64,000 nt of DNA, from positions 47,180,131 through 47,244,130 of the forward strand of contig NC_068971.1 in NCBI RefSeq assembly GCF_016808095.1, written 5' to 3'. Within the stretch, counting starts at the first letter, position 1; every line of letters starts with the position of its first letter. This DNA is from Vigna angularis. Its lineage: Eukaryota; Streptophyta; Magnoliopsida; Fabales; Fabaceae. The notes below the pieces were generated by a model. It did not search any database, was not told the DNA's origin, and saw only the letters and a program-made list of their open reading frames with translations. Of this stretch, positions 12,221-26,717 are shown in pieces. Position numbers and translations under genes: made by a program.

Positions 12221-15101
12221 TCAACAAACACACGGTCTTTCAGCCGAGGCTTCAGTAATCTTCAAGGTTCCAGATCCAGCTTGATGTTTCCCATGCTGCT
12301 TGGCTTGGTGCTGAGACCAGAATGCATGAGCAGCCAAAACTCTGTCCAAGAGCTCCTGAGGCACCGGTTCTCCTCTCCTTTGTTGAGGGGAGATTGTTGC
12401 AGTGTGCACCAATGTTTTCCATTTATCCTGTGCACATCAAAGTGGCAATTAAGCAAAACTGTAGTAGCATTGCAACCATAAAATGGATTCAATTAGTACA
12501 ATCATGCTACTCTTCTTCAATATTTATACTTTATAACAGTGCATAGTTTATGTATTCATAGTGTAATTGTACTGCAATGCCTAGAGAGGGAAACAAAAAA
12601 ATAACATACCTTTAGGTCCACATATGTCCTATGGTCTGCATTCTCAAAAGCTCGCAGCTTAACATCACGCCACCTGCATGGCACAAACATTATCAGCAAG
12701 ACAGTTTTGCAGTGTATCCACCCACAGGTAAGCTTATATTATTGATAACATCGTACCTCCCAGTTCCAAGTTCCTCAACTGCGTGAACAAGTGCTTCTAC
12801 CTCAGTCACAGAGAACGGTCTCCTGGTTCGGCGCTGTACAAACTCAGAGCGCTTAGTTTTCTGACTCACAGGAACCACAGCTAATGCTTCCGCGCTAGCT
12901 GGGACGGGAACCAGCGCTCTGCAATCAGGTGTTATTTTGTCAACTGTTGTGTCGGCGAGTGAAGAAGTAGTCTCGTGGTTACTTTCAATTAGGTTGCTCG
13001 GATATGTCAGCAAGGGTGAGTCATGCAAGGTATCAGTAATGTCTGAATCTAAGGCAGGAGTTTCTATGGGCCTAGAAAAATCAGATAATGGTATTAGCTA
13101 TAGTATAAAAAAATAAATCTACTATATAAAATTGAATCACCATTTCTACCCAATACATTATTCTCGGCCATTTCCCTTCCTAAATCAGCTATGATGATTA
13201 AAATAAACTATGCTGTGGAATTTGACTAACCTAGTGAGCTGGGATGTTTCACATTGAGAAGAGGGATCACCAGCACAAATGGTTGGAGCTTGAAGAGAAA
13301 CGGGCTCCAACATGAAACTCAGGGTATCCAAATTTTCGTTGCAAGATATACCCGTCTGCACAAGCGTCCTACTGTCATCTCTGACTTTTTTCCCATGATG
13401 AAGAACACCAACATGTGCACCCCCTCCAAGTATAGCCATCACCGCCTCCATGATTGTCCTCTACAAAAATTAGTTGGAAAATGCAATGCAAAAGTTAGAG
13501 CCAGACAACACAGCAAATGCATGTTGAAGATATGACAACAATAAAATAGAAGTGAAGCTATCTATTTGGCTATCTCTATTTATACCTTTAGCGAACCAAC
13601 AGTTGCAGTTTCGGGAACCTCAATATAAAGCTCTGGTATCCTTATCGACTTAATGCTAAACTTTACTGTTCACAAGGTATAACGAACAACTGTGTTACGA
13701 TTGAGAGAGGTGAACAATCAACATAAGCAGAAAGAATGAATATAAGAATTAGTTACCATGGGAATCCTTAGCCTTAGCTACATGCAGTTTTGCAGATGAG
13801 CTAGGCTTGTCTCCATCCGTCCCTTTCTGAGGTGAATTGGACACACTCTCACTGCTGAATCCTCCATCAGAAGTTACTCCTGAAACCCGATCAACGATTT
13901 TCCTCTTCTTAATAAAAGTGTTGTTCTGAAATCTTTCAAAACCATAGCAAGTCTTCCTCTTATGATAATGAGGTACTCCTAAATCTGCAAAATTCCATAT
14001 TACTTTCAGTGACAGACAATCATACTCGTAGATATAGCGTGCATCAGACAATAAAGCATTTGGTTGCTCATTTATAAGCCACATTACCAGATCTAGAAAG
14101 TTCACAGTCTTTCAGCTTTGGGGCAGTCTTCCAGTATTTAGAAGACATCAAATTCCTGATTCTTCGGTGCGCAATGCGTCTTGGAGACCTAAAAGCCTTT
14201 GACTTTGTGCAAACTCTTTTGCACCTTAAAAAGTTTTCGTCATCATCTCTAGAACCTAATTTAACAACATTCCCACGCCTGGAAAAGGAAGCACTGGGAG
14301 AAGATTTCCTATGAAAGGGAGATTTAATATTACTTTTTGAGTTAATTAGCGTAGGAGATACATACAATTCTAAGTGGTCTTTCAAACTACATTTATCAGC
14401 CAAATTTGATCCCCTAAAGCATGAACTGCCAGCTTTTTGTTCCTGTTTAAATCCATTCTTCATCTTACCATCACTAGACTCCCTAAACTTTTCAGATGCT
14501 TTTACTAATCTATTAGAATAATTCCCAAATTTATTATCCCATTTGAAAATTTCAGACTTCACATCACCTTCAACTTTCTCCCAAATGTCAGAACCATTAT
14601 TAACCGAAACGTGCCCTTTTGAAAAATCAGTCTTGGAATGTGGAGGAGGTTTCTGGCTACTGTTTTGTGACCCTACCTCAGTCTTAATAGTGCTCTCAGC
14701 ACAACTTCCCTGGTGAATTTCCTCCTTTTTTAATGGTTTAACTTCATTTTGTCTGTCTTGCTCAATGACACCTTGGCTAAAGGCAGGTTGATTATTTCCT
14801 TCAGATGCGTTGCTGGAAGCAGAACTTTCACTCTCCTGCAGCAATTGGCCAGCTAAAGATGCCAGTAGTTCGATAGCACAAACTCGACCATCCTCTGCTG
14901 CTTTGTTGAAAGGACCCCTCCTCTGAAAAATCACATAAAAGGATCAAAACAGAGTTCAATGCACAAAAAATGGAATACATAAGATAATTGCCACAATTGC
15001 AAAAACTACTCGGTACTTACCCTTGCAGATCTAGGAGCTTTAGGTATAATAGGAACTCGAAAGCCATTAAATCCATAATCTACCCTCTTCTTCGACACCA
15101 T
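12221..15101 (-). CDS. TRP1: Telomere repeat-binding protein, TRP1/TRF-like Myb family
   Basis: This encodes a plant double-stranded telomere (TTTAGGG) binding protein of the TRP1/TBP1/NgTRF1 family, nuclear and involved in telomere length control. Eight coding exons from the ATG at 15101: 15021-15101, 14088-14922, 13757-13984, 13586-13665, 13231-13460, 12757-13071, 12610-12673 and 12221-12427. They total 2040 nt, 679 aa, close to the family's usual 580-690. Landmarks are the N-terminal MVSKKRVDYGFNGF start, the conserved SSKYWK region at the end of exon 2, a ubiquitin-like central domain from about residue 382 (VKFSIKSIRIPELYIEVPE), and a C-terminal Myb/telobox domain from RRPFSVTEVEALV (about 567) through VDLKDKWKTLVH (608-619) with the plant-specific extension PQQRRGEPVPQELLDRVL. 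All introns have GT-AG ends and phases agree. Which paralogue of the family this is cannot be settled here. Confidence 0.93.
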
Positions 15102-15160
15102 AGTTAAAACATATACAGCTCATCAAATAACCAGAAGCGTATATACACCAGATCTTTTTC

Positions 15161-16437
15161 ACTGCCATAGTATTGAATAAAGAAACATGTCAGGTTAATT
15201 TTCACATTTTGCTACTATATGAAAAATAGGAAAGCACTCACAATACCACCGTAATAAATAATTTGCAACGAATTCGATTCAATGTTACTTAATAAAAAAT
15301 ACATAGAACCCAACAACAGTCACCGATTATTCACATGCTACCAGATCAAGGAAAGCAATTTGAACAATCTAAGGTTTAACGACAACGACGATTTCTATTC
15401 TCACATAGGGACTTATATGGAAGATAATTAAGATAATCTACAGCATGAAGGCAAAAGGAAAATTCACAATATTAATTTGGCCCTGCAAATTAAAAAAGCA
15501 AGATGTCAGAGAAACTAAATCTTTCACAAAATGCATCTAATTGTTACAATAAAGTACCATTTATGTCCCAAACGAATACTTGCGGAATAAACAAGATCAG
15601 ATTTAAGGGAAATCCAGAAAAAAGCCCCATTTAACTTTCGGGTTTAATTTCATCGAACAGAACATACTATGAACAACACTTAAAAAGGGTACAAAGTTGA
15701 ATCGGTGAATCAACATCACGGTAGTCACAGAAACAGGAAATTGATCACATGAAATCCTAATGCTAACATGAATTCTGAAGAATTCCAAGGAACTGCAGGA
15801 AAAAAAATTCCCAATTTCAAAATCATTCCCGAGATGTCAGCAAATTCAAGAATTGCATATAAATCCATATCAAAAAGTCAACAAATTAAAGAAAAACAAA
15901 CACATGGAAGGATCATAAAAAATCAACATCATCGTAAAAGAAAAAACACGCTGCAATCAGTTGCTACGCTCCAATTGCGCGAGATCAACGCAAACCAAGC
16001 AATTTTCAAGAATCTGCAGCACTTGTATCCAAATCAAAGAACCTGAACCACTAAAAAGAAAGTCCAACAACCCCCACCGAAAAAAAAATCAAATTTTTCA
16101 TAGACAAAAAAGAAGAACCGGTTGCATACATCAAACACAACCAAACTTCCACGATCGGATCTTCAATTCTCAAATCAACACCACCAATATTTTTCCCCAA
16201 AAAAGAAACTGAATCTCGAGAAGTAAGAACAAAATTGCGTACAAGCAACCACAATTCCGTTCTTGCATCTCCGAAATTCAACAACAGGAAAGACAGAGAG
16301 AGAGTTAACAAATAATCTTCACCACGCAACCATGATGAGATCGCACCGAGAAGCACGAAAAGAAAAAAAAAGAACCAGAAAAAAAAAACGAAATTCAAAA
16401 CCTCCAACATATAACAAAACCTCTCACACCAACTCAC
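15161..16437 (-). other. Probable 5'UTR intron of the telomere-binding protein gene
   Basis: On the minus strand there is a strong donor GAG/GTGAGT at 16438/16437 and an acceptor ATGGCAG ending at 15162, just upstream of the start codon. The AT-rich 1.28 kb between them has no coding potential. A long leader intron is common in plant genes of this type. This is an inference from splice-site sequence only. Confidence 0.45.
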
Positions 16438-16619
16438 CTCCTGGAAAAACAACATTCGAACAAGGATCCAGGAACCAAACCACGATCAAGTTATAATGTT
16501 TCCGATTAAACTCATTCTCCGACAGGGGAAAAAGTACAACTTGCGTGCAAAGCAAACCCCCCGAAAAAACTGTTTCGAAATGCAAGAGATCTAAGGGAAT
16601 TCAGGAACTGAAAACATTT

Positions 16620-16870
16620 AAGTCCTCAACTTTCTCTGTCTCTCTCTCTCTCTCCTTCAGGAACGTGAAATTTTCATTTTGTTTTTTGTTTTTCCTTTTT
16701 TTGAGATGGAAGGAAACAATGGATAGAATAATAGATAGATTAGATAGAAGAGTCTTAGGGACAAAAACCCACCAATACCGTAAACAAAAACCACGCAACA
16801 GTGGCCTTAAACCCTTTATATCCCATGGTTTTGACCACACAACCGGACCACCCAGTTAAAGGGTATATGC
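16620..16870 (-). promoter_or_regulatory. Likely promoter and leader of the telomere-binding protein gene
   Basis: Read leftward there is a GATATAAAG TATA-like box near 16815-16823, followed by a pyrimidine/purine-rich leader containing a CT/GA microsatellite (about 16636-16662). CT-rich leaders are typical of plant 5'UTRs. The transcription start site is not determined. Confidence 0.4.
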
Positions 16871-19204
16871 TACCGCCTATACCGGTATCTCCCCCATCTA
16901 AAAACCCACATTCTTAACCCCTCATGCCTCTACCTTCTGCCACGTGTCATCCTCACTAATCCTTGGACACGATTAAAAAGAACCATGGAGTTTTGGCTCT
17001 TCCTATGAAGAGGTGGTAGATAGTGTGTCTGTGTGTCCAATACGATGATGTACATTATTACTACCTTCTTTCTTTATCTCTTCTCGTGGTCCTTCTTTTT
17101 TCAAAATTTCTTTTTTTTTTTTTTGTGTTGATAGATTTGTGATTGTAAGGGAATTCCTGTGGGTTCAGTTTGGTTATTATGCTTCTTTTATTACTTCGTT
17201 TCCTTTCCAATTACTGTTCCCTGAATAATATTTAAATAAGTATTCTTTTGTTGAGTACATGGTAATAATTTGGTGTTCATAGGTCAATATCACCATTTTC
17301 TAGATAAACAACTTCACTCATGACTTTATTTTCAATCCACGCACCCTCCATTGCACTTTCTGGTACCTTCCTCATTCTATAAAAAATATACAATTATATA
17401 CCAAAATTGACCAAAATTACTATTTGCTTCAGATGAATTTCAATGTCACGCCATCAAATATAGCATTTAATCTTTTTATTTCTCAATTATATTACTTAAT
17501 ATATATCATTTTGCTCTTTTGTTTTTTATTAAGTCAATTACATTTCTCAACTATGTCAACTGAATATTCAGATATTACAATTATATTTTTTTTATTAAAA
17601 CTTGTTGTTGTGAGCAACTGTTCTATGCAGTGAAAAATTATGTTTGACTATACCTGTAAAAATGTTATCAGATAAATAATAATATTATGAAAAGAAATAT
17701 TTTCCACAGTATTTAATTTTGGAACCAAGAATCAGAATTATGTAAAGAAAATTGTACTTTTTTTCCTCTTTCCTTTTTAACCAAACACAAATTCTGATAA
17801 TAGTGACATTCGAAAAAAAAAATCATCTTTGCAAAGTAGATTGATTAATTACTTAGTATTTTTCACATGCCTGGTTTCAGTGGTGAAGGTTGAAAGCATT
17901 AATTAAATAAAGTACACTGATAAAGAGAGTTGGAGAAGCACAACATACGAATATAAGAGAATTTCACGAAAAAAATAAATTTAGTAAATTATTTCATTAG
18001 CATAGTTTAGTTTTTCGGAGCTGAAATAGCATTAGATACGATGGTACTTCAATTATTAAATTAATAACATAAAAATGGTTGTTACAACTTTTACTACTTT
18101 GAGATCTACAGTAATTATTATATATTTTTGTTGCAGATCTAAGTAGTTACACTTACGCTGGTAAACTAGTTGGAATGTTGCTTATAATAGTAAAAAATAA
18201 GTTGAAGTTGAATAGTTTTATACTGAAAATCAGTTTTTTAAATTGAAATGTTACTTTTTTAAGTAAACAAGGGACGTTTATTTTTAATTTTTAAGTGTGT
18301 TCACGGTTAAAGTAAAAAACAATAGCAGAATATATTACATAATGAAAGTTATTACAGGTAAACTAAGAACAAAAAAGAGATTACAGGGTTGAGTATAATC
18401 AAAGATAAATAACACACTAATTGAAAATTTTACTAATTGTCAAACAAGCACATATTATACCATTTGATATGTCGAAGTTAATAAACCTTTTAAGGACATA
18501 TGTATCTTATTTATAAAATAAATATGTTTGATTTTGATAAAATTATTATAAATATTGAAATCATTCTTCCAAATATTTAATGTTATTAATTACATATCTA
18601 ATAGTTGAACTCACTTACATTTAATCCACACGTTCTATACAAAGATTATAAATTGATATTCAACTTCCGTAAATATTTATCTACGATAAACTGTGTTCAA
18701 AAATAGAAATTATCATTATCATTGTCTTAAATTACTTAATATTATTAATTGAGTAATTAAGGTGATAATTAAAAAGTTCGTCCACATTCCTTAATTATGT
18801 CATAAAGACATCTCTTATCATGTCATGCTCTTAATTTTTTTTTATGAAATCCTTATCGTGCTTTTAAAATTAATTAACAATATGGAAACTCACGCTATTT
18901 TAATTATTATTATTTATTTATTCGCTTTAATTGTGTCAGCATTGAATAGTAAACCTCACATTAAATTCAAGAAACAGCCACCGGAATGCATCTTCGAATT
19001 TACCAGCGAACAAAGCAAAACAATTTTCCGATTAGCTATTGACTATACAGTTTTATATGTTTGTATATAATAATATGTACATATGTATGTATAAAGTTAA
19101 ATATATTTCAAAATTAAAAAAAAAATGAATGGTTGTAAAACTGGGATAGATTATGTGGTGGAAGAAAAAAGATGGGCAAAGAGTTTTTATCCATACCATA
19201 GCAT

Positions 19205-19237
<33 letters not shown>

Positions 19238-21746
19238 TTTTCGTGTCAAAGTATGTGTTTTTGTTTTATTACTTTATCTTATCTGTGTTATGACTCATTC
19301 ATATCACTTTCTGCAGCAAGGAGTGCGGGTCCCACTGTCTTTTATTGTTCCAAACGTGTCAATTTCTCAGTCACCTCTCGGGTCAAGCATAACAGCCGCT
19401 GGCGGGTTCGGGTTTCCCGATGGGTCATCGGTTCGTGTTTCTTTCTTCTTTCTTGTAATCTTGTAATATAATATAATATTAACCTCTTACATTATTTATA
19501 TCAGTAGATGTATATCACGCTCCGTAATATTTTATCCTGTTATTTATATTAATGAATTAAAATGTAATACTTGCATTACTTTAATTTTCTATATTTAAAT
19601 TAAATAGTTTATATTTTAAAATTTAAATTTTGAAATGTTGATTTTGTTTTCCATAACTTCACTTTTATTTTGCTAAATATGAGTTTTTCTCATTTGCTTT
19701 ATTTTCTGTAGCATCAAATCTAAATTTTACATTATGTCTTTATTATAACATTTCATGAACATAATGAAAATACAAATTATAAATATCCATTATATTATTA
19801 TTATTATTATAAATTAAATATAAATATTTGGTTTCCAATTGCTTTATCATTATTACCGACGAGGTTGAAGTAATCTAAAACAAGGAACCTGGTTCATCAC
19901 GTTTTCCTTAACTTTGGTCTATGTTGGAGAAACGTACAAACTTCAAACTATACACATATTTTCCTTTTGTTCCTGAAATACTATCGTATTCATCTTCATA
20001 TTTTTTATTTTATCATGGTTCGATAGTTGTACAACATTCTACAACTCTATTGTTTAAAAATTGACTCTTTCTTTCTCCATTTGGAAAAAAATGTCAAGTT
20101 TTGTAATTTTCATAAACTGAAAAAATCATTAATAGAACACAACTTTTGTAGACATCTAACTAACTAAGCTCCAAGGATGAGTAATAGTAAGAGGGTGATG
20201 CCTACTTTGATCTCGTATTTTTCTCATTTCCAAAATAGAAAACACTAAATATTCGTACACTGCACATTATGAGCAATAAGTATGGTATATGGTTATTTTA
20301 TAAAAAGTTTGTATGAATTCATATAGGATTTATTCGTTGATGTAACCATTATAAGACTCTGACGCATTTTTTATTTTTTTCATATATAATTAAGGTGTAG
20401 TTTTTTTCTAATTGTTTGAATTAGCTGGGGGAGTGTCAAGACTTCTAACATCTGATATATAAAAATATCACGGCATACTTTAGGATTATCATTTATTTGT
20501 ACTACTTTTGTTAAATTTTTACTTTTATAAGACTTGTTAGTAAACTCATATTAACTTTAAGTAAATTAATGATTGAATATTTTGATTAGTAGTCTAAATA
20601 TTTATCAACGTGTAGTTAAAATAATGTATTGGAGATTTATAATTTTCTAATTAATATGATTTTAGTAATTTGAGATGTTTTTTATTGTTTACTTTCGTTA
20701 GTTTTTTCATATTGTAGTTTTATGTAATTATGTATCGAGGAAATACAGTTAACAATGAGATATGAGCTCAATCATATAAGGGATTGACATCATTCTCTGT
20801 CCTAAACCAACCTTAAGACAATGGGTTAATGGGTCTTATCTTTATATAATACTCTACTTTCTCATTTTTATCCAATGTGGGACTTGAACTCACCCTTAGA
20901 TTCCCAATAATGATATCAAAGTTAGTAAAGATTTGACAAATTCAATAATTAACGTGTCATAAATGTCTCATTTACCTATTTACTTCAAATATATATTTAT
21001 ATATTTTGGGATGAAATCTAGATTATTAACGACCTAATTGTAACTTAATTAGTGTTAAATATGTTTTATCGTATACTAATTTTTATCAAGTGAATTATTA
21101 TTTAAAAATAAATGTTCGGTCCATATAGTATAACTGTTCAGGCTTTAAGTGATATTGTTGACATTTTTTTTATATAAATTGTCTAGTCTTAAGTTAACTA
21201 AACGGTCATATAGTATAAATATATTTTGTTAAACTACATAAAACTAAGAAGAATTTCTTTTCTGTTGATATAGAAACAAAATTTTGTTTTATAGATCTTG
21301 AAATGTGTAACAAGACAATTAAGTTTATTCTAGCCATTTAACATGCATACGAAATTAATTACTTTGTTAAACATAACTTTAAGGAATAAAACGTTTATTG
21401 AACTGAATGGTTGGCATAGTGTTGAATCACTTTACGCACTCACATTACGGACAAGATTTGTGGATAATTTTTGTTAGGTAATCACACTGCTCTGAATAAG
21501 ATTAGCATCGAGCATTTACAAAATTGGGGAAAATACTTGTAAATTAATTTTATTTAATTTAATATGAATTATAAACTAAAAGGTATAAATAAGTAAAGTC
21601 AATATCAATAGGTTTTATTGAATTAAATTCCAGAACCAACGATAAAATTGAGTCTATATATAAACATTTAATTTTTATTTATGAAAATTTCTATTCGTAT
21701 ATGTGTAGCAGTATATATTTTAGGATATATCTGGATTTAATCTCTA
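16871..21746. other. Gene-poor AT-rich intergenic region
   Basis: Nearly 4.9 kb without a credible gene. It contains an AAT trinucleotide microsatellite (19207-19235), a small GC-richer island (about 19310-19430) of unknown nature, and at 20760-20930 a stretch with the words AATGGGTCTTATC and CCAATGTGGGACTTGAACTC, which resembles a dispersed legume repeat but has no definable ends. The short open frames (60-81 codons) have no recognisable domain. Confidence 0.5.
19207..19235. repeat. AAT microsatellite
   Basis: About nine uninterrupted AAT trinucleotides in AT-rich intergenic DNA. Confidence 0.9.
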
Positions 21747-21949
21747 AATATTGTAACATCTCAATTATATAATAACCAATATTATATAATAAAGACGTTA
21801 ACATCGAAATATAGAGAACAGTCGGAGTATGACGTGTAATTAAATATGAAATTACAGTCATCCAGAAATAAAAGAAACTAAAAATTTAAACTTGAACAGT
21901 TGAAAGGATTAAACACTGCAAGTGTTCAATCAGGAAATTCCTAAGAAGA

Positions 21950-22018
21950 CTACTCCGCAACATCAGCAACCTCCAGCTCTTGCTCCAAGGGAATTTCCGC
22001 GACAACATCTGCTCTCAT
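21950..22018 (-). other. Short conserved acidic open frame in element 1
   Basis: Reading leftward, ATG AGA GCA GAT... gives MRADVVAEIPLEQELEV and ends ADVAE followed by TAG. Equivalent frames at the same place in element 2 and in the 46.8-49.2 kb copy keep the pattern x-x-LE(Q/E)xLE-acidic-stop. Function unknown; it could be the end of a lost or spliced open frame. Confidence 0.35.
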
Positions 22019-22849
22019 CCAAGTGGATGATCATCGTCAAAGAAACATACCCAAACAGCACACAACACAAACAATGCAAGGGTGAGCAAGATATAAAAAG
22101 CATGTTATACATATAGCACAGCTAATTCATGTTATCATACTTAGATTCGTATAAAAGAACAATTAGAGCATACTCATTAAACCACAATTCACCCATTCTC
22201 ACGATATGCAAAAGTCATCCAAACATGGTAAACTGACATCACAAGACCTGTTACTTTATACCCCGACTTGTTGCTTTATAGACCGACTCGTCCGGACTAG
22301 AATGATTACCGAGCTATGGCGGGTTATGCACTCGTGGTGGCCTCTACTGCTTTGCAAAGCCATTGCCAATGGGTTCCACCCTACCACCCTCACAAGGTTA
22401 GTCCGTTCCGCGCCCTGGAGCATACTGGAAGCCTCCAAGACTAAGACCTCCTGTTACTCCTCACCACATGGATCAATCCTCTCTAATTGAGAATGAAAGA
22501 CCATTGAAGCGTCAGGAAAACCCCCAAGACTGAGCTTACCATGCAATCATTCTATATACCCCCAAATCACCACCATGTATCCTCTCCTTGAGAATCATGG
22601 AATTACGTCCATAAATAATATTGTTACTTTGAACCTTAACCCCAATTATGAATAGCCAGATACCCCCATATTATCACAGTAAATCCAACATACCTCATTC
22701 ATTCACATACTTTTCACATACATCACATCACATGTTCCAAACATATACATCCCACATAAGTCACATCATACCATACCTTCCAAACATTTTACACATTTAA
22801 TTCAACCCAGAACCAGTGAACTTAGAACCCATCACCATTTGCAAAACAC

Positions 22850-24420
22850 TATTTGAACGAACACTGTTTGGACGAACGTTATCAAATCCTACACTATCAG
22901 GCCGAACGCTAAATCCGAGTACCATATTAAATTGCACACCATTTGGCCGAACGTCATGAGATTAAGTACTTAGGCCGAACGCTAAACCATCGAGCATCAA
23001 TACTAAATTCAACACTGTTTGGACGAGCGCTCAAAGATCAACCCTTATCAAGACCGAACGCTGCCTAAGGCGTGTACTACAAACGTCATCAAGGACGACC
23101 GTTCCATATGATCGATCACCAACCAGAAACCATCACCAAGATTAGACGCTCGCTATGGACGATCGTTAATTGCAAACACTAACACGACCGAACGTTCACT
23201 AACACATAATATATCTGAACACATTAGATTGAAGCCTGAGACTATCAGATCCTACAATTTCATGCCGAACGCCATTTATTTAAACACTCTCGGGTTGACC
23301 ACTATAACCGAATGCCTCACTGGATTAGACACTATTTGACCGAACGCTCACTAATACCCCAAAACCGATCGTTCGAGACCGAAAACTTAAGAATAAGCAA
23401 CTTAAGACCGAACGCTTATTAATCAATCAAAACCGAACGTTCAAAATTCAAACCTAAGAATCTATATTAAGGACGAACAACTGTAATCACTGATACCCAA
23501 TACCGAACGCTTAAGATCACTGTAAATACCAATTTGGGGACGAACGCTTAAAATCCCTAGTTCACTAAGACCGAACGTTCACAAACACAAATAAACAAAG
23601 ACCGAACGCTCAAGATCCAAATCTAGGAATACTAACTTTAAGCCGAACGCTCACAATCACTAATACCCAAGACTGAACGCTTATGATCCAAACCTAAGAA
23701 TCCAATTTAACACCGAACGCTCACAAGTTGAACCTGCAAATACTTCATCAAAACCGAACGCTAACCATTACAGATATAGAATCAAGACCGGACGCTAAAG
23801 ATCAGCCTCTGATAATACCAATTTAGGGACGAACGTCTACATCACTATTTCACCACACCCAACACTCAAGATCACTTCCTGGAAATACTAATTTAGGACG
23901 AACGCATAAAATCACTATTACACCAAAACCGAACGCTTCGAGATTCACACCTAAGCATCCAATTTAACACCGAACGCTCAAAATTAATAATTCACCAAAA
24001 CCGAACGTCCCATATTTAAACCAAGAATATCAAATTTAGATCGAACGCTTAACTCACTAATACATGAAAACCGAACGCTTATGATTCCAGTCTGATAATA
24101 CTAAATTCAGCCGAACGCCATAGTCACTTATACCTCAAGAACAAACGTTAACCCTCGCTACCAGTACAATACCGAACGCTCACTTTGGCCGACCACTCTT
24201 TGATCGAGGTCAATACGGACGAACACTCAGACTACAAGATCGAACGTTCGAAATTGGCCGACCACTATTTGGTCGAGCCCCATAAGGACGAACGCTCAGA
24301 TTTGGCATACCATTATTATTCACTATTCGGGCGAACGTTCAGAATGGAATACCGAACGTTCCGAAATTGGCCAACCACTATTTGGTTGAGCACTGTTTGG
24401 ACGTTCGCGCGTTTCTGCAG
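22850..24420. repeat. CCGAACG-motif array in element 1
   Basis: Roughly forty occurrences by eye of variants of (A/G)(A/C)CGAACGCT or ACGAACGTT, spaced irregularly about 25-60 bp apart. AT-rich linkers often repeat words such as ATCACTAATACC and CACCTAAGAATCC, so the region is a decayed higher-order tandem array. It is markedly CpG-rich compared with its surroundings. Confidence 0.85.
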
Positions 24421-25025
24421 AATTCTGCAGAATCGCACCAGGTTTTCCAGAAACCCATAAACCCTAAGTTTTCATCCCCAAATTCCCAGATTTGCATCAA
24501 TTACAGTATAATTCAACAATCAAACAAAAGATCTAACTCCCCTTACCTCTTGAAGACTTCCTTGGATCTTTCTCCAAAAGATTTGCAGTAAAGCTCTTCA
24601 CTCCTCTGGATGCAGCACCCAACACCCTTCTTGAATCTATCTTCCTCAAGATTTGCAACTGCAACTCCGGACGCTCTCCGCTTCACCTCTCCCCGATCTT
24701 GCAGCAAGCTCTATAACTCTTCCAGATGCAGCATCCAACCCCATTGTATTCCATGGATTCTTCTCTTAAAGAGGAAAGAAGGAAGTGCACTCTACTGGGT
24801 GGTCCTAGCTGGACGAATGTCAACCATCCCCTTCCACTCCTCAATGCCAAGTTCACTTTGAAGGTAATGATGGAGGTTTCCTGGTGGTGGCTGGAGCACT
24901 TCCCGGTGGAGAGACCCACCACTCACAGCTGCTGCCCACTTTGCTGAACAGAAAGCCCCTCCACGTTACGTGAAGCCGCCCCTCCCACTTCCTATTTTAA
25001 AAGGACGCACGGTCCTTACAAATAT

Positions 25026-26413
25026 CATTCTTTTGTAATGCTTGTAATTTCAGAATTAGTTTAAAATTTTATGTCTTTATCTAGTATTATTATTATAATG
25101 AATGATGGTGTCCTCAATTAGCCAATAAATTGTAACAAAAGAAAACGGGTTAGTTTAATAATACTTAAAAATAAATATTTTGACTGATATATTGTGTAGT
25201 ATCAAGTTTGTAGAATTATCTTATGAGTGGTATATTTGAAACTTTTACTTGTTTTATTTTTATTGTAAATTTATTCCAAGAAATTTGGTAAAATGGACGA
25301 AGTAAAAGTTTATTTAATTTAAATTATTTTAAATTAAATTGAATTTGAAATTAATTATAGCAATCAACTTTTGTAGTGTCTCAATTCAGTATGGTAAATA
25401 TTTTGTAAATTTAAGTTCACCGTTTAAATTTGTAACTATTTAATAAATTTCAATTCAAGTGAATACTCCATAAATTCAAACTTAATGTATGAATATATGA
25501 CTACATGATAAATTCAAAAACGAGATTTTAAGTTTGTTATTATTCAATAAATTTGAGCTTAGTGTTTGAATTTATAACTACTCGGTAAATCTGAGTTCAG
25601 TGAATATTCGATAAATTCGAACATGAGTTTAATAATAGACTTACTTGAAAAATATCATAACTATCTTACTAATATTTTTGAATTTATGATACAAACTTAC
25701 AAGTGTTCAATTATAAACTTACAATCTTAAAGCATAAAAAAAGTACGGTGATAAGAGCTCAAATACAACCCGTAAATTAAAAACAACGTACAACATGTCT
25801 AAAAGCTAAAAGTAACTCATAAAATCAATTACAAATAGTTATAAACAACATATCAACTCATTTATTTACGTTGATCTACTTACAAAAGTTATTAAAGGAG
25901 ATTTTTATACCTACCAGCCTAAGAAAATGAGAGAAAGATAATATTTATGATAACATAAACATAATCTAATTATTATATTGTTAATTTACTGATATATCTT
26001 AAGTTTGTCTTATTTGTTATAATAGTAATATATTCACGAAAGTTTATAAATATATATCTTATTTGACTTCAGCATTAAAGTCCTTGTAGTTGTAGTGAAT
26101 TTTCTCTTGAATGAATAAGAGTTTGAATATAAGTTCATGGCAAGTCCAACCACATCAAATCAATCTAACATTTTTTGTTTATAAAATAGTTCGTAAAATC
26201 AATTTTATTATATGATGGCTCTACAGAACCACCTACATAAAAAATACTTAATTTTTTATCTTATTATTTTGAATTAACAAACATAATACACTACATTTTT
26301 AAATAATAATAAATTATTTAAATATGATCAATAAAATATTCGTTAAAAACAAAATAACAATTATATTTTTTAAATCTTGATTTTTTTACAATTATAACTA
26401 TTAACTTTTTATT
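25026..26413. other. AT-rich spacer between the two solo-LTR-like elements
   Basis: About 1.4 kb of AT-rich DNA. A stretch at about 25380-25640 repeats variants of GAATTTATGACTAC and AATAAATTTGAGTTCAG several times, a degenerate tandem repeat. No gene is seen. Confidence 0.5.
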
Positions 26414-26657
26414 ATTAATGTAACATCCCATATTATATAGAAGCATATAACATAGTAAGTTCATATTTAAATAAAAGAGAACAGTTAGAGTAGACTCTAA
26501 ATAAAGTAGTTAAGCTTACAGTCATCCCAGAATGAGGTATAGTTTAAAACTTAAACGCAAGTAGAGTATTTCAAAAGGATAGGAATCACCGGGAAAAATC
26601 CTTAACAACTAAATAGTAATTCAAAATACAAGAAATACTAAGAGAATCCTAAGGAGA

Positions 26658-26717
26658 TTAAGCCGCAACATCGTCTTCCTCCAAAGCCTGCTCCAGAGGC
26701 ACCTCATCCATCTCTGC
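26658..26717 (-). other. Short conserved acidic open frame in element 2
   Basis: Leftward reading directly after ATG TGA gives AEMDEVPLEQALEEDDVAA and then TAA. It aligns in frame, including the stop position, with the frames in element 1 and in the 46.8-49.2 kb copy. The upstream TGA means it could only be translated after splicing or as an internal start at its own ATG. Confidence 0.35.

Larger units (their letters stand above)
21747..25025. mobile_element. Solo-LTR-like element 1 (TG...CA ends, 5-bp TSD AATAT)
   Basis: The element is 21752-25020 (3269 bp), starting TGTAACATCT and ending GGTCCTTACA. It is flanked by identical AATAT duplications (21747-21751 and 25021-25025). TG...CA termini with a 5-bp duplication are the hallmark of LTR integration. 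No internal domain, second LTR, primer-binding site or polymerase is present, so a solo LTR of a long-LTR Ty3/gypsy-type element is the best reading. From left to right it holds a short conserved open frame (minus strand, 21950-22018), conserved blocks at 22264-22600 shared with element 2, a large CCGAACG-motif array (22850-24420) and a GC-richer terminal part with splice-donor-like words on the minus strand. Confidence 0.85.
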